Shown here one piece after another: positions 47,862 to 56,459 of a DNA stretch of 64,000 nucleotides. The notes under the pieces are model-generated. The model did no database searches. It was not told where the DNA came from and was given only the letters and a program-made list of their open reading frames with translations. The stretch's first letter is position 1. Every line of letters starts with the position of its first letter. The position numbers were made by a program, and so were the translations under genes. The stretch is from Erwinia sp. JUb26 (GTDB lineage: Bacteria > Pseudomonadota > Gammaproteobacteria > Enterobacterales > Enterobacteriaceae): assembly GCF_003751505.1 (NCBI RefSeq), contig NZ_RJVB01000010.1, forward strand, positions 62,001 to 126,000, in the 5' to 3' direction.

Positions 47862-49335
47862 GATTTGCGATCCTTATTTCCAGCTCGGCGCGTTTAATTT
47901 TTCCAGCGGGCGTTAACGGCCAGCGGCTGATGTGATAATAGTGGCGCGGCAATTTATATTTCGCCAGCTGCTCGCGGCAGATTAGCGGAATGGTTTCCGC
48001 CAGCGATAATTCCGCGTCAATCATAGCGACGATCTTTTTTCCGAGGTAATTATCATCTATCGCGATGACTACCGCTTCTATTACACCCCGGATCGATTTG
48101 ATCGTCGTTTCTATTTCTGACAGATAAATGTTATTCCCGCCGCTGACGATCATATTTCCCCGGCGGCCAATAATATGAAGGTTCTGCCGTTCATCCAGAT
48201 AGCCGATATCCGATACCGTGGCCCCCCACGCATATTTTTTAAATGCACTGCCGTCATCGCCCCATAAATAACCTTCGATGATCTGCTCGCTGCGAATAAA
48301 GATCCGGCCCGGCTGATTCACCGCCACCGGCGCACCGTCATCGTCAAGGATTTCAATGGTGGTCCCCGGAAAAGCCTGCCCGACGGTCGCCAGGGAGTCG
48401 CTGATGCTGTCGTCGTTCAGCGTGGACACCGCGACGAATCCCAGCTCCGATGCGCCGTAATATTCCTGTATCTGCGCTTCAGGAAACAGCGCCCGCGCCT
48501 GCCGATAGTGGTTCAGCTCCAGTTTGGATCCGGCGCTGAGCAGGTTAAGCAGGCCGGGAAAAAGCTGCCCATCAGCCACGCGAGCAAAACCGGCAATCAT
48601 CGTTGGCACCACCACCAGCCGCTGGATCTGCTGCCTGGCGATCAGCGCCAGTGCGCCGTCGGGCTGCCACTTCCCAAGGCTGTAGAAACAGCCTCCCGCA
48701 TACAGCGTTTCATTCAGGCAGTAAAGGCCAATGCCGTTCGACAGCGGGCCGGGAAACAGCGTTGAGGGCGCATCCGTCAGCTGGAAGATCGCTTCACCGT
48801 TTTCAAAGCTGCTGCGCCAGGATCGGCGCGAGCGGACAAACGCCTTCGGCAGGCTGGTGGTGCCGGAAGTGAAGTTTATCAGAAACGGCGTGGCGTCATG
48901 CATCCCCTGGCTGAATGCGGGCAGATCGTCGGCATTGACAGGATCGTTTTCCAGCCAGCGATCCACCGCCAGCCAGCGGATCTGTAGCGCATCGGCCAGC
49001 GCGATCGTCGCCCGATCCTGCTGGTTTAGCAGCAGCAGACCCGGCTTAATACGGCTCAGCATTTCGTGCAGCTGTGCGGCGGGCAGCTGTGGATCAACTA
49101 TCGCTGCGGTGAACGGCTGTGCAGTGGCCGCCAGCCAGGCTATCGGGAACGCAATCGCATTACCCGTCGCTATCGCCACGGGATTTCCGGCGGTCGGCTG
49201 CGTGAGAATATACTGATAAAGCGCCTGTGAGCGACGCCAGAGCTGCTGCCAGCTCAGCGTCTGGCCATCAATATTGATGGCGACAGACTGGGGATACTTT
49301 CGAGCATGCTGCTGGACTCTGTCGTGAACCGGCAT
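47818..49335 (-). CDS. AMP-dependent acyl-CoA synthetase/ligase family protein
   Basis: The 505-aa adenylating enzyme has the P-loop FLINFTSGTTSLPKAF, the YYGASELG motif, SDIGYLDERQNLHIIGRRGNMIVSGG, and the C-terminal catalytic lysine in PLTPAGKIKRAEL. It activates a carboxylic acid to the acyl-AMP and then probably the CoA ester. It lies between a thioesterase (TGATG overlap, 1 bp) and the thiolase (44-bp overlap) in a tight three-gene operon. The acid is not known. Confidence 0.9.
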   Translation of the reverse strand: MPVHDRVQQHARKYPQSVAINIDGQTLSWQQLWRRSQALYQYILTQPTAGNPVAIATGNAIAFPIAWLAATAQPFTAAIVDPQLPAAQLHEMLSRIKPGLLLLNQQDRATIALADALQIRWLAVDRWLENDPVNADDLPAFSQGMHDATPFLINFTSGTTSLPKAFVRSRRSWRSSFENGEAIFQLTDAPSTLFPGPLSNGIGLYCLNETLYAGGCFYSLGKWQPDGALALIARQQIQRLVVVPTMIAGFARVADGQLFPGLLNLLSAGSKLELNHYRQARALFPEAQIQEYYGASELGFVAVSTLNDDSISDSLATVGQAFPGTTIEILDDDGAPVAVNQPGRIFIRSEQIIEGYLWGDDGSAFKKYAWGATVSDIGYLDERQNLHIIGRRGNMIVSGGNNIYLSEIETTIKSIRGVIEAVVIAIDDNYLGKKIVAMIDAELSLAETIPLICREQLAKYKLPRHYYHISRWPLTPAGKIKRAELEIRIANHDFRTDLTELPAGR

Positions 49336-49781
49336 CAGACTCCGGCCTCAATCCATGAAAAATGATGGGTCAGCGCGTTGCGGGTTTCCTCAGGGATCGG
49401 ACAGGGCTTATTTTCAGCAGGATTGATGCAAACCCAGACTAATTTTCCTTCGGCGGCGAGAATATCCCTTCCCTGTAAATTCAGATGAATAGAAAATATT
49501 AAGCTGCTGTTGCCGAGCTTCTCAATGAATACCTGCGGCTCCACCACATCGTCGACCGATAATGGAAAATGGAAGGTGGCTTCGCATTTTTTAACGTGAT
49601 AAACCACACCGGCCGTCTTAGGGCGAAATAACGCTAAAATGTCGGCACGGCGAAAGGCATTAACCACGGCATCTTCACAGTAATCCAGGTAAACTGAATT
49701 ATGGACGTGACCATGCAGATCGATATCACGCATTGATACGCGAAATGTTTCACTATTATACTGCTGCATAAAAATCATCAA
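49335..49781 (-). CDS. Hotdog-fold acyl-CoA thioesterase (4HBT/YbgC type)
   Basis: The 148-aa protein has the active-site signature SMRDIDLHGHVHNSVYLDYCEDA, where the Asp and the following His/Asn pattern match the 4-hydroxybenzoyl-CoA thioesterase group. It should release a free acid from an acyl-CoA. First gene of the thioesterase-ligase-thiolase operon. The start may be at 49781 or 12 bp downstream (MQQYNSETF); neither has a strong ribosome site. Confidence 0.85.
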   Translation of the reverse strand: MMIFMQQYNSETFRVSMRDIDLHGHVHNSVYLDYCEDAVVNAFRRADILALFRPKTAGVVYHVKKCEATFHFPLSVDDVVEPQVFIEKLGNSSLIFSIHLNLQGRDILAAEGKLVWVCINPAENKPCPIPEETRNALTHHFSWIEAGV

Positions 49782-49815
49782 CCTGTAAACCAGAAACCAC
49801 TAAAGAAAATATACC

Positions 49816-50802
49816 ATGAAAGAGAGTTTATTCACCAGAGCGATGGTCCGCGAGTTCGGTAATATCAGGGATATTCTGCGGCTGGAATCCGGTGAGCAGA
49901 GTGAATTAGCCGCCGGTCAGGTGCGAGTTAAGATGGCGTGGGCGACGATCAATCCCTCTGATATTATTACTATTTCCGGTGCTTACCGTTCACGTATTAC
50001 CCTGCCTTTCGTGCCGGGCTTCGAAGGTATGGGGCATATTCATCAGAGCAACGATCCCTCTCTGTTACGTGGCCAGCGCGTACTACCGGTGGGCAGCATG
50101 GGAGCCTGGCAGACCTTCAAGGACAGCGAGGCGCAGTGGTGTTTCACCCTGCCCGATTTCGTCAGCGATAAAGAAGCGGCGACCAGCTACGTGAATCCGA
50201 TGACCGCCCTGCTGATGCTGACCGAGGAACTGCACTTCACGCCCGGGATGCGGGTAATTATCAATGCGGCCAATTCGGCGATCGGCAAGATGCTGATCCG
50301 CATTGCCAGCCATCTGGGCATCAGGGCAATCGCCATCGTGCGCAAGGCGGAGAATCTGGCGTTGTTTGACGACTACCCCGTTGAGAAGGTGTTGAACAGC
50401 AGCAGCGCGGATTACCCGCAGCAGTTGGCGGCGCTTCAGCGCAGCGGCGGCGTGGAGGCGATTCTGGACTGCATCGGCGGTGAGGAGTCGCTGTCGCTGG
50501 CACAGGCGCTGATGCCGGGCGGCCAGTTTATTCATTATGGCCTGCTGTCCGGTCGGCCGATTCCTCCGGCGTTCTGGCGCAGTCGGCCGGATATTCGTTT
50601 TTCCAATTTCCATTTACGGCTGTGGGTACATGGCCACGAGAAAGCGCTGGTGCAGCGGCGGATTGATGAGGTGATGGCGCTGATTCGTGACGGGGTGATT
50701 GCGACCGAGGTGGTGGCCGAGTTCGCGCTGGCGGATATTCATCGGGCGGTGGAAGCGGTGCTGTCTGGGGCGCTGAAGGGGAAGATTTTACTGAAGCTTT
50801 GA
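49816..50802 (+). CDS. MDR-family oxidoreductase, MECR/2-enoyl thioester reductase-like
   Basis: The 328-aa medium-chain reductase lacks the zinc-binding cysteines of alcohol dehydrogenases. It resembles the MECR/Etr1 enoyl reductases: TINPSDIITISGAYRSR, PGFEGMGHI, and YVNPMTALLMLTEELHFTPGMRVIINAANSAIGKMLIRIA. It probably reduces an enoyl-CoA or quinone with NADPH. It is divergent from the thioesterase operon across 34 bp, so the two share a control region. Confidence 0.85.
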   Translation: MKESLFTRAMVREFGNIRDILRLESGEQSELAAGQVRVKMAWATINPSDIITISGAYRSRITLPFVPGFEGMGHIHQSNDPSLLRGQRVLPVGSMGAWQTFKDSEAQWCFTLPDFVSDKEAATSYVNPMTALLMLTEELHFTPGMRVIINAANSAIGKMLIRIASHLGIRAIAIVRKAENLALFDDYPVEKVLNSSSADYPQQLAALQRSGGVEAILDCIGGEESLSLAQALMPGGQFIHYGLLSGRPIPPAFWRSRPDIRFSNFHLRLWVHGHEKALVQRRIDEVMALIRDGVIATEVVAEFALADIHRAVEAVLSGALKGKILLKL

Positions 50803-50821
50803 GAGAGCTGAGATTCTGCAG

Positions 50822-50893
50822 GGCGAGGTGCTGGCGCTGGCTGGCAGTGCCCCCGGTCGGGCGTCCTCGCGCCGCTTCGCTCGTCAGCCGGAC
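50822..50893 (+). repeat. Partial palindromic element (left half), copy E0
   Basis: Only the left side of the element family is present: CCCCGGTCGGGCGTCCTCGCG and CGCTTCGCTCGTCAGCCGGACG match E2, quoted in part. The right arm is missing. It abuts the full copy E2. Confidence 0.6.
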
Positions 50894-50931
50894 GTTTACG
50901 CTAAGTTGTTTGCAGTCTGGGGGTTGTGCTG

Positions 50932-51122
50932 GCTGGTCGTGCCTTCGGTTGGGCGGGTCCTCGCGCCGCTACGCGGTCCCCTCACTTCGCTCGTCAGCCG
51001 GACGGACCAGCGTAGACGCGCGTCCTGCGCGGCTACGCTTTTCGGCCGCGTCCATGCGGCCAAATCCTGGCTTCCTCTCTCCGTTCAGCGCTGTGGATTG
51101 CCCGACCGAAGGCACGACCAGC
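50932..51122 (+). repeat. Palindromic element, copy E2 (about 191 bp)
   Basis: A 23-bp arm at 50932-50954 (GCTGGTCGTGCCTTCGG...) pairs with 51100-51122 with one G-U. The stem sequence is unrelated to the E1 stem, yet the core between is alike (CCCTCACTTCGCTCGTCAGCC; GACGCGCGTCCTGCGCGGCT; ATCCTGGCTTCCTC). The internal hairpin is GGCCGC-N6-GCGGCC where E1 has CGCCCAC-N6-GTGGGCG. Confidence 0.85.
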
Positions 51123-51180
51123 CCGCTTTCTGATTTCAGTATTGCCTGAAAATCTAAAAGCGATGAATCAAGTGAAGGGG

Positions 51181-51375
51181 CAGCCTCTGCTGCTGCGTAA
51201 GGGCATCCGCAGCGCTGAGGTGGAGCCATTGCGCCAGGAGACGACAACATGGATGTTGGCGTCAGGCCTGGCTTGAACAGGGACGTTCAATCCTGGCCGA
51301 TCCGTTCGGCACAATGGCGTAACCGAGGGTACCGCAACGCGGCGCGAGGACCGCCCGGAGCAGCAGCAGAGGCTG
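51181..51375 (-). repeat. Palindromic element, copy E4 (duplicated unit)
   Basis: The outer arms are CAGCCTCTGCTGCTGC (51181-51196) and its perfect complement (51360-51375). An internal hairpin reads CAACAT-GG-ATGTTG inside a GACG/CGTC clamp. The orientation is opposite to E1 and E2. This copy and E5 are near-identical and are part of a larger tandem duplication together with a bioY fragment. Confidence 0.82.
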
Positions 51376-51407
51376 AACCCAAGCCACCCGTTCCACAGCG
51401 CCGAACA

Positions 51408-51489
51408 CTAGCTCAGCGTCGGATACGCCCGCCGCACCGCCCGCACAATCACCGCCGCCAGCACAACCTTCACGATATCGCCTGGCACA
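51408..51489 (-). pseudogene. bioY: Duplicated 3' fragment of bioY
   Basis: These 82 bp are identical to 51862-51943, the last 27 codons of the intact bioY, offset by 454 bp. The fragment encodes the tail PGDIVKVVLAAVIVRAVRRAYPTLS (given here by its ends PGDIVK and AYPTLS) and then runs out into unrelated DNA at 51490. It has no start of its own and is a remnant of duplication. Confidence 0.9.
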
Positions 51490-51541
51490 TCTGACATTCG
51501 TCTTGACTGAAAATCTAAAAGCGATGAATCAAGTGATGGGG

Positions 51542-51737
51542 CAGCCTCTGCTGCTGCGTAAGGGCATCCGCAGCGCTGAGGTGGAGCCATTGCGCCAGGA
51601 GACGGCAACATGGATGTTGGCGTCAGGCCGGGCTTGAACAAGGACGTTCAATCCTGGCCGATCCGTTCGGCACAATGGCGTAACCGAGGGTACCGCAACG
51701 CGGTGCGAGGACCGCCCTGAAGCAGCAGCAGAGGCTG
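51542..51737 (-). repeat. Palindromic element, copy E5 (near-identical to E4)
   Basis: The arms at 51542-51557 and 51722-51737 are the same as in E4. The body differs at only a few positions. The shared flank GAAAATCTAAAAGCGATG lies about 30 bp before both copies, showing that E4 and E5 were copied as a block rather than inserted twice. Confidence 0.82.
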
Positions 51738-51780
51738 AACCCCAACCACCTGTTCCACGGCGACGTCTTCTGGCGTTACC

Positions 51781-51833
51781 GGGTACCGCAACGCGGCGCG
51801 AGGACCGCCCGGAGCAGCAGCAGAGGCTGAACC
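51781..51833 (-). repeat. Partial palindromic element (one end), copy E6
   Basis: This is a third copy of only the GGTACCGCAACGCGGCGCG to GCAGCAGCAGAGGCTG end. It is inserted between E5 and bioY and explains why the offset between the duplicate halves changes from 361 to 454 bp. Confidence 0.7.
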
Positions 51834-51861
51834 CCAACCACCCGTTCCACAGCGCCGAACA

Positions 51862-52401
51862 CTAGCTCAGCGTCGGATACGCCCGCCGCACCGCCCGCAC
51901 AATCACCGCCGCCAGCACAACCTTCACGATATCGCCTGGCACAAACCCCAGCGAACCCAGCGCGGCCTGCTTAAGCGTGATGCCCGCAACGGCAGCAATC
52001 CACGGGATACCACAGGCATAAATCACCACGATCCCACCCAGCGCGATAATCAGCAGCTCTTTCACCAACGTCAACGAACGCAGGCCGCGCTGATACAGGT
52101 AGCCAATCAGCAAGGCCGCCAGCGGCCACGAAAGAATAAAACCCCCGCCCGGCCCCATATATACCCCCAGCCCACCACGGCCACCGGCCAGCAGCGGCAG
52201 CCCGATAGCGACAAGCAGATCGAACAACACCATCGCCAGCGCGCCGCGCTTAGCGCCGGCAATCGCACCCGCCAGCATACAGCCCAGCGTTTGCGCGGTG
52301 ATCGGCACGCCAATTACCGGCAGGCTGAAGGCCGGGAACAGGCCCAGCGCCGCGGTCATCGCTGCAAATAACGCAATATAAACAATATCTCGGGTGGACA
52401 T
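51862..52401 (-). CDS. bioY: Biotin transporter substrate-binding subunit
   Basis: BioY is the S-component of the biotin ECF transporter. The 179-aa membrane protein has six hydrophobic segments and the family pattern LGLFPAFSLPVIGVPITAQTLGCMLAGAI and GPGGGFILSWPLAALLIGYL. It forms an operon with BioN and BioM (TAATG overlap with bioN). Its last 82 bp are duplicated 454 bp away. Confidence 0.94.
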   Translation of the reverse strand: MSTRDIVYIALFAAMTAALGLFPAFSLPVIGVPITAQTLGCMLAGAIAGAKRGALAMVLFDLLVAIGLPLLAGGRGGLGVYMGPGGGFILSWPLAALLIGYLYQRGLRSLTLVKELLIIALGGIVVIYACGIPWIAAVAGITLKQAALGSLGFVPGDIVKVVLAAVIVRAVRRAYPTLS

Positions 52402-53045
52402 TAAGAGCCTCTCGACTTTTCAGCATCGCTTTGGGGACGTTTTAACTGAGGATCGTATGCGCGGGCCTCAAGCGCCGCTGCAATGTCATCAGCCATTTTC
52501 AGGGTACGGACAATAACCGGGATCGCTACGGCAATCACACTGCGATCGAGGCCGCGCGCCTTTTGCGCTTCACGCACCTCGGCGGTGATGGCCGCCAGCA
52601 CCGGAATAAAACGCAAAGCCAGCGAGAGCGCCAGGCTAACCTTCGCCGGGTTGATGCGTAAAAAACGCAGCCAGAACAGCTCGCTTTCCAGCGCATCAAT
52701 CATATCGGTGGTGCGCGTCGTCAGCGTGACCAGCGCCGCCAGCAGCAGCAGCGCGCAAAGACGTGCAACGACCAGCAGGCCGGAAAGCCAGTCGACCATC
52801 CACCACTGCACGGCGAACAACAGCGCCAGCACCCACAGCAGCGGTTTCAGCTGCAGCAGCATGATTTTCGGTCCGATGCCGGACAGGGGATAAAGCGCAG
52901 CAACCACCGCCAGCGTGGACAGCACGGCCGCCAGCAGGGGAAAAACAAACAGCAGCGTACCGACCAGCGCCAGAGAGAGGATTTTGACTCCCGGCGGCAG
53001 GCGATGGATAACCGAGTTACCCGGTACGTAATCACTCAGGGTCAT
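52401..53045 (-). CDS. bioN: ECF transporter transmembrane protein
   Basis: The 214-aa CbiQ/EcfT-type protein has several hydrophobic helices and the coupling motifs in its C-terminal part ([26 protein letters not shown]; the ARG motif that docks the ATPases, and ALEARAYD). It connects BioY and BioM. It overlaps bioM by 4 bp and bioY by 1 bp. Confidence 0.92.
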   Translation of the reverse strand: MTLSDYVPGNSVIHRLPPGVKILSLALVGTLLFVFPLLAAVLSTLAVVAALYPLSGIGPKIMLLQLKPLLWVLALLFAVQWWMVDWLSGLLVVARLCALLLLAALVTLTTRTTDMIDALESELFWLRFLRINPAKVSLALSLALRFIPVLAAITAEVREAQKARGLDRSVIAVAIPVIVRTLKMADDIAAALEARAYDPQLKRPQSDAEKSRGS

Positions 53046-53716
53046 GACATCATCCTGACATATTCTTTCAGCGCCACGGCGGGCACATCATCGACGGCAA
53101 CTTCCCCGCGCTCAAACACCAGCACGCGGTCAAAATCCTGCAAAAACTCCAGATCGTGCGACACGACGATCGCCGTTTGATCCAGTTCGCCAATCGCGGC
53201 GGCAATACGCCGCTTGTTGCGCAGATCCAACAGCGTGGTCGGCTCGTCGAAAACGATATACTCCGGCTCCATCACCAGCACGCCGGAGATCGCCAGCAGC
53301 TGCTTCTGACCACCGCTGAGCAGATGCGCCGGATGCTGCCGTAGATCCTGCATATCGTAACGGGCCAGCGCCGCCTCGGTGCGTTCACGGATCGTGGCTT
53401 TATCCAGTCCGAGGTTTTTCATACCGAAGGCCAGATCCTCTTCCACTACAGGAAACACGATCTGGTTGTCCGGGTTCTGGAAAACAAAGCCGACTTTGCG
53501 CCGTACCGCCTTACCCTGCTGGCGGGTATTCAGGCCATCGATCAGCACATCGCCCTGGGCAGGCAACAGCAAGCCGTTCAGCAGGCGAACGAAGGTGCTT
53601 TTACCGCAGCCGTTGCTGCCAACAATGCCGATACGCTTCTCGGTGAGCTGCAGATTGATATCCTTCAGCACCTTGCGATCGCCGTACGCGTGGGAGACCC
53701 CTTTCAGTTCAATCAT
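53042..53716 (-). CDS. bioM: ECF transporter ATPase
   Basis: The 224-aa ABC ATPase has Walker A (GSNGCGKST), the Q-loop FQNPDNQI, signature [10 protein letters not shown], Walker B ([12 protein letters not shown]) and the H-loop VSHDLEF. FQNPDNQ is typical of CbiO/EcfA-type ATPases. The start at 53716 ([15 protein letters not shown]) fits the family; the longer frame overlaps the SDR gene. It energises biotin uptake with BioN and BioY. Confidence 0.92.
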   Translation of the reverse strand: MIELKGVSHAYGDRKVLKDINLQLTEKRIGIVGSNGCGKSTFVRLLNGLLLPAQGDVLIDGLNTRQQGKAVRRKVGFVFQNPDNQIVFPVVEEDLAFGMKNLGLDKATIRERTEAALARYDMQDLRQHPAHLLSGGQKQLLAISGVLVMEPEYIVFDEPTTLLDLRNKRRIAAAIGELDQTAIVVSHDLEFLQDFDRVLVFERGEVAVDDVPAVALKEYVRMMS

Positions 53717-53729
53717 TGGGCGGCCTCGC

Positions 53730-54452
53730 TCAGGATGGTTTACGCGGACGCTGCTGGCGGCCAATCGTCAACTGTTCAATGACGGCGGCCGGTGACAGCG
53801 ACATCACAAAATCCACCGCGCGGCAGATATCTTCCGTGCTAAGCATCTCTTCTGCGGACAGCCCGGAGCCGACGGCCATATCGGTATCCACCACGTCCGG
53901 GCAGAGCGTGGTGACTTTAATCCCCAGAGCGCCCAGCTCACGGGCAATGGAACGGCTGTAGCCGACCAGCGCGTGTTTGCTGGCGGCGTAGCTGGCCACG
54001 CTGCCGTAGGGCTGTACGCCGCTGACCGAAGCCAGATTAAAGATGCGGGCATCCTCAGACTTTTGCAGCCACGGCGTGCACAGCTGGCAGAGATGATGAA
54101 TGGCGGTGACGTTGGTGGTCAGCAGCGCGCTGAAGTCATCCAGCGACGTCTGCGTGGAGCCAGCGCGGAAAATGCCGGCGGCATTAATCAGCACATTTAA
54201 CTGCCCGTGAGTGTGCAGCACCTGCTGTACCTGCGCAGCGACGGCGGCATGGTCGCAGACGTCAACCGCCAGCACCTGCACCCGCGCCGGATCAAGGGTT
54301 GAGGCGAAGCGGTTCAGGGTTTGTGCATCGCGGGCCAGTAAAATCAGATGATAGCCACGCGCGTAAAAATGGCGGGCCAGCTGGTGACCGATCCCCCGGC
54401 TGGCACCGGTGATCAGGGCAACGTTATTCGACACGGTTAACCTGTTGTTCAA
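53730..54452 (-). CDS. Short-chain dehydrogenase/reductase
   Basis: The 240-aa classical SDR has the TGASRGIG cofactor motif, NAAGIF, the catalytic Ser ([11 protein letters not shown]) and YAASK with the catalytic Tyr and Lys. It lies 13 bp upstream of bioM and is the first gene of the SDR-bioM-bioN-bioY transcript. Its substrate is unknown; the nearby acyl-CoA genes lack a ketoreductase, so a link is possible but not shown. Confidence 0.9.
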   Translation of the reverse strand: MNNRLTVSNNVALITGASRGIGHQLARHFYARGYHLILLARDAQTLNRFASTLDPARVQVLAVDVCDHAAVAAQVQQVLHTHGQLNVLINAAGIFRAGSTQTSLDDFSALLTTNVTAIHHLCQLCTPWLQKSEDARIFNLASVSGVQPYGSVASYAASKHALVGYSRSIARELGALGIKVTTLCPDVVDTDMAVGSGLSAEEMLSTEDICRAVDFVMSLSPAAVIEQLTIGRQQRPRKPS

Positions 54453-54892
54453 AAAAAACCAGCAGCAAAGATACGCTATTTCCCGTCAAAATAAAAAACC
54501 GATTTTGGTTTACGGTGACTCAAAAAAACAGCTTTACGCCAGCCGTTCGGGTTGAGAAGTGCGGGGACTTCCGGCTCCACTCTCCGACAGGCCAGACATC
54601 ATAGCAGGGGAATTGTAGGCATTAATGATGACCCTGGTAACTCTGAAAAAAACTAAATAACAATGAATCGGATATAAAAAGACACCGTGTAAACACTGCA
54701 CAGAATAATTCATTCTTATTACGAAAATAATTAATCCGGCACGGAATGACAAGATCCTCACGCTGGCAAGCGTATTTTTTAAATCGTTAATCTGAATGAA
54801 TTCCTTCTCCATCCTGTTAATCACCTCGCCGTGACATACCCGGCGGACGGTTGTCTGTTTATTTCTTCACAGTATTAAAAAGGAGCATTATT
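54453..54892. other. Intergenic region between the SDR and UbiD genes
   Basis: These 440 bp are AT-rich and must hold two divergent promoters. A minus-strand frame of 96 codons (54534-54824) has no family features or ribosome site and is not called. No BirA-type operator was recognised for the biotin genes. Confidence 0.6.
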
Positions 54893-56383
54893 TTGAGAAG
54901 ACATATCAAAAGTTTCCGAGAATACCTGGATATTCTTAACAAACAGGGAGACTTACAAAAATACAGTCAAGAGGTTGATCCTCATCTGGAAATTGGTGCC
55001 ATTTCCCGTTACGTCATCGAGCAGCGCCTGCCGATGGCGGTCATGGACAACATCAAAGGTTATCCAGATTATTCAATGACTACCGGCGTTTTAGCCTGCA
55101 GTTCCTTCTTTACTCACCCCTATTCCCGAATGGCCACCGCGTTAGGTTTCGATCCCTTTATCCATCCGCTGGAAATGATTAAAGAACTGGGCGGATTTTC
55201 ACATGAAAAACGTGTTAAACCGGTTAAGATTAATTCCCCCGGTTTTATGAAAAATGTGATTGAAGGGGACAAGGTTGATCTATTCAATATTCCCTGCCCG
55301 TATTTACATCAGGGTGATGGCGGCGATTATCTTAATACCATCGGGACCATGGTCGTAAAAACACCCGATAATCGCTGGACCAACTGGCATATTTGCCGCG
55401 TCATGCGTGTGGATAAGAACCATCTTACCGTGTGGACCCGTCAGCATCAGCACTTTGCGATGATTCATGAAGAATGGAAAAAGCTGAATAAGAAAATGCC
55501 TTTCGCAATTGCACTGGCTCCTGAACCGGCGGTGACCGCCATCTCCGGTATTCGCGTTCCGGCGGAAGTGGATGAAGCCGATGTGCTTGGCGGCTGGTTT
55601 GGTGAAGGGATTGAGGTTGCTACCAGTCCGGGGGGAAAACTGGAGGTTCCCGCCAGCTGCGAGATGGTGATTGAAGGAGAAATGTCCATCGATACGCTGC
55701 ATGAGGAGGGGCCATTCGGTGAATATCACGGCTATCTGCTCGCCGATAAATGCAATGAGCTGGTCGGTGAGGTGCTGACCATTGCGCACGTTGATAAGCC
55801 CGTTATCGGCACTATTCCGGCGGGTAAACCGCTGGATGACGACCACGCCATTATCGGTATTGGCGGTTCCAGCACGTTTACTCTGGCGCTAAAAGAGGCC
55901 GGCATGCCGGTTCTGGATGCGTGGATGGCACCCGAAACCGCACTGCATCTGCTGGTGGTCAGGGTCAAACCGGAATGGCAGCAGCAGTACAAAAACGTTC
56001 ATGAGTTCATTGACGCGCTGGAAGCCGCGATCCTTAGCTCGCCGATGAGCTACGTCATCGCCCATGCGCTGGTCATTGATACGGATATCGATCCGACTCA
56101 TCCCGGCGACGTGCTGTGGGCCTGGAGTTCGCGTGTGCATCCTGAAACCGGCACCCGCATCACCAAACCACGCTACATCACCGATATGCCACCGGTATTC
56201 ACCCCTGCAGAGCGCAAAATCCACAAGGCGCGGCTGGCAATCCACGTCGGCCTGCTGGGAGCCAATCCGAACAGCGCGAAAGATCCGGTCCTGCCGTGCG
56301 GTTTTAATACCCTGTATCCACAGGCCCTGAAGGAAAAAGTGATCGCGGCATTCAGCAGCCAGACATCGGGCAGAAAAGCGTAA
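54893..56383 (+). CDS. UbiD-family decarboxylase
   Basis: The 496-aa protein belongs to the prenyl-FMN-dependent UbiD family: FREYLDILNKQGDLQKYSQEVDP, NIPCPYLHQGDGGDYLNT, TVWTRQHQH, and GPFGEYHGYLLADK hold the conserved Glu/Arg positions. Members reversibly decarboxylate aromatic or unsaturated acids. The start is TTG 54893, with AAGGAG 8 bp upstream; sequence similarity starts there. It is monocistronic with its own terminator. It is not the ubiquinone gene ubiD, which sits next to fre in enterobacteria, and no ubiX is in the window. Confidence 0.85.
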   Translation: MRRHIKSFREYLDILNKQGDLQKYSQEVDPHLEIGAISRYVIEQRLPMAVMDNIKGYPDYSMTTGVLACSSFFTHPYSRMATALGFDPFIHPLEMIKELGGFSHEKRVKPVKINSPGFMKNVIEGDKVDLFNIPCPYLHQGDGGDYLNTIGTMVVKTPDNRWTNWHICRVMRVDKNHLTVWTRQHQHFAMIHEEWKKLNKKMPFAIALAPEPAVTAISGIRVPAEVDEADVLGGWFGEGIEVATSPGGKLEVPASCEMVIEGEMSIDTLHEEGPFGEYHGYLLADKCNELVGEVLTIAHVDKPVIGTIPAGKPLDDDHAIIGIGGSSTFTLALKEAGMPVLDAWMAPETALHLLVVRVKPEWQQQYKNVHEFIDALEAAILSSPMSYVIAHALVIDTDIDPTHPGDVLWAWSSRVHPETGTRITKPRYITDMPPVFTPAERKIHKARLAIHVGLLGANPNSAKDPVLPCGFNTLYPQALKEKVIAAFSSQTSGRKA

Positions 56384-56411
56384 TGGCTTTTACCTGATAG
56401 TTAACGCAAAA

Positions 56412-56438
56412 AAAACGGCCCTTAAAAAGGGCCGTTTT
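56412..56438. terminator. Bidirectional terminator between the UbiD gene and lpd
   Basis: AAAACGGCCCTT pairs perfectly with AAGGGCCGTTTT around AAA. A-run and T-run on either side serve both converging units, including the end of the pdh operon. Confidence 0.92.
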
Positions 56439-56459
56439 TATGCTTACGCCGTCAGCGAA

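Noticed and set aside
50799-51837. Several frames of 77 to 116 codons between the MECR-like gene and bioY
   Set aside because: They lie in palindromic elements E0 to E6 and the bioY fragment; no start signals and no family features.
54453-54540. BirA operator for the SDR-bioMNY operon
   Set aside because: A GGTTTAC half-like word occurs near 54508, but no TTGTAAACC partner at the right distance was found.
54534-54824. 96-codon minus-strand frame in the SDR-UbiD gap
   Set aside because: No ribosome site, no family resemblance and an odd composition at its C-terminal end.
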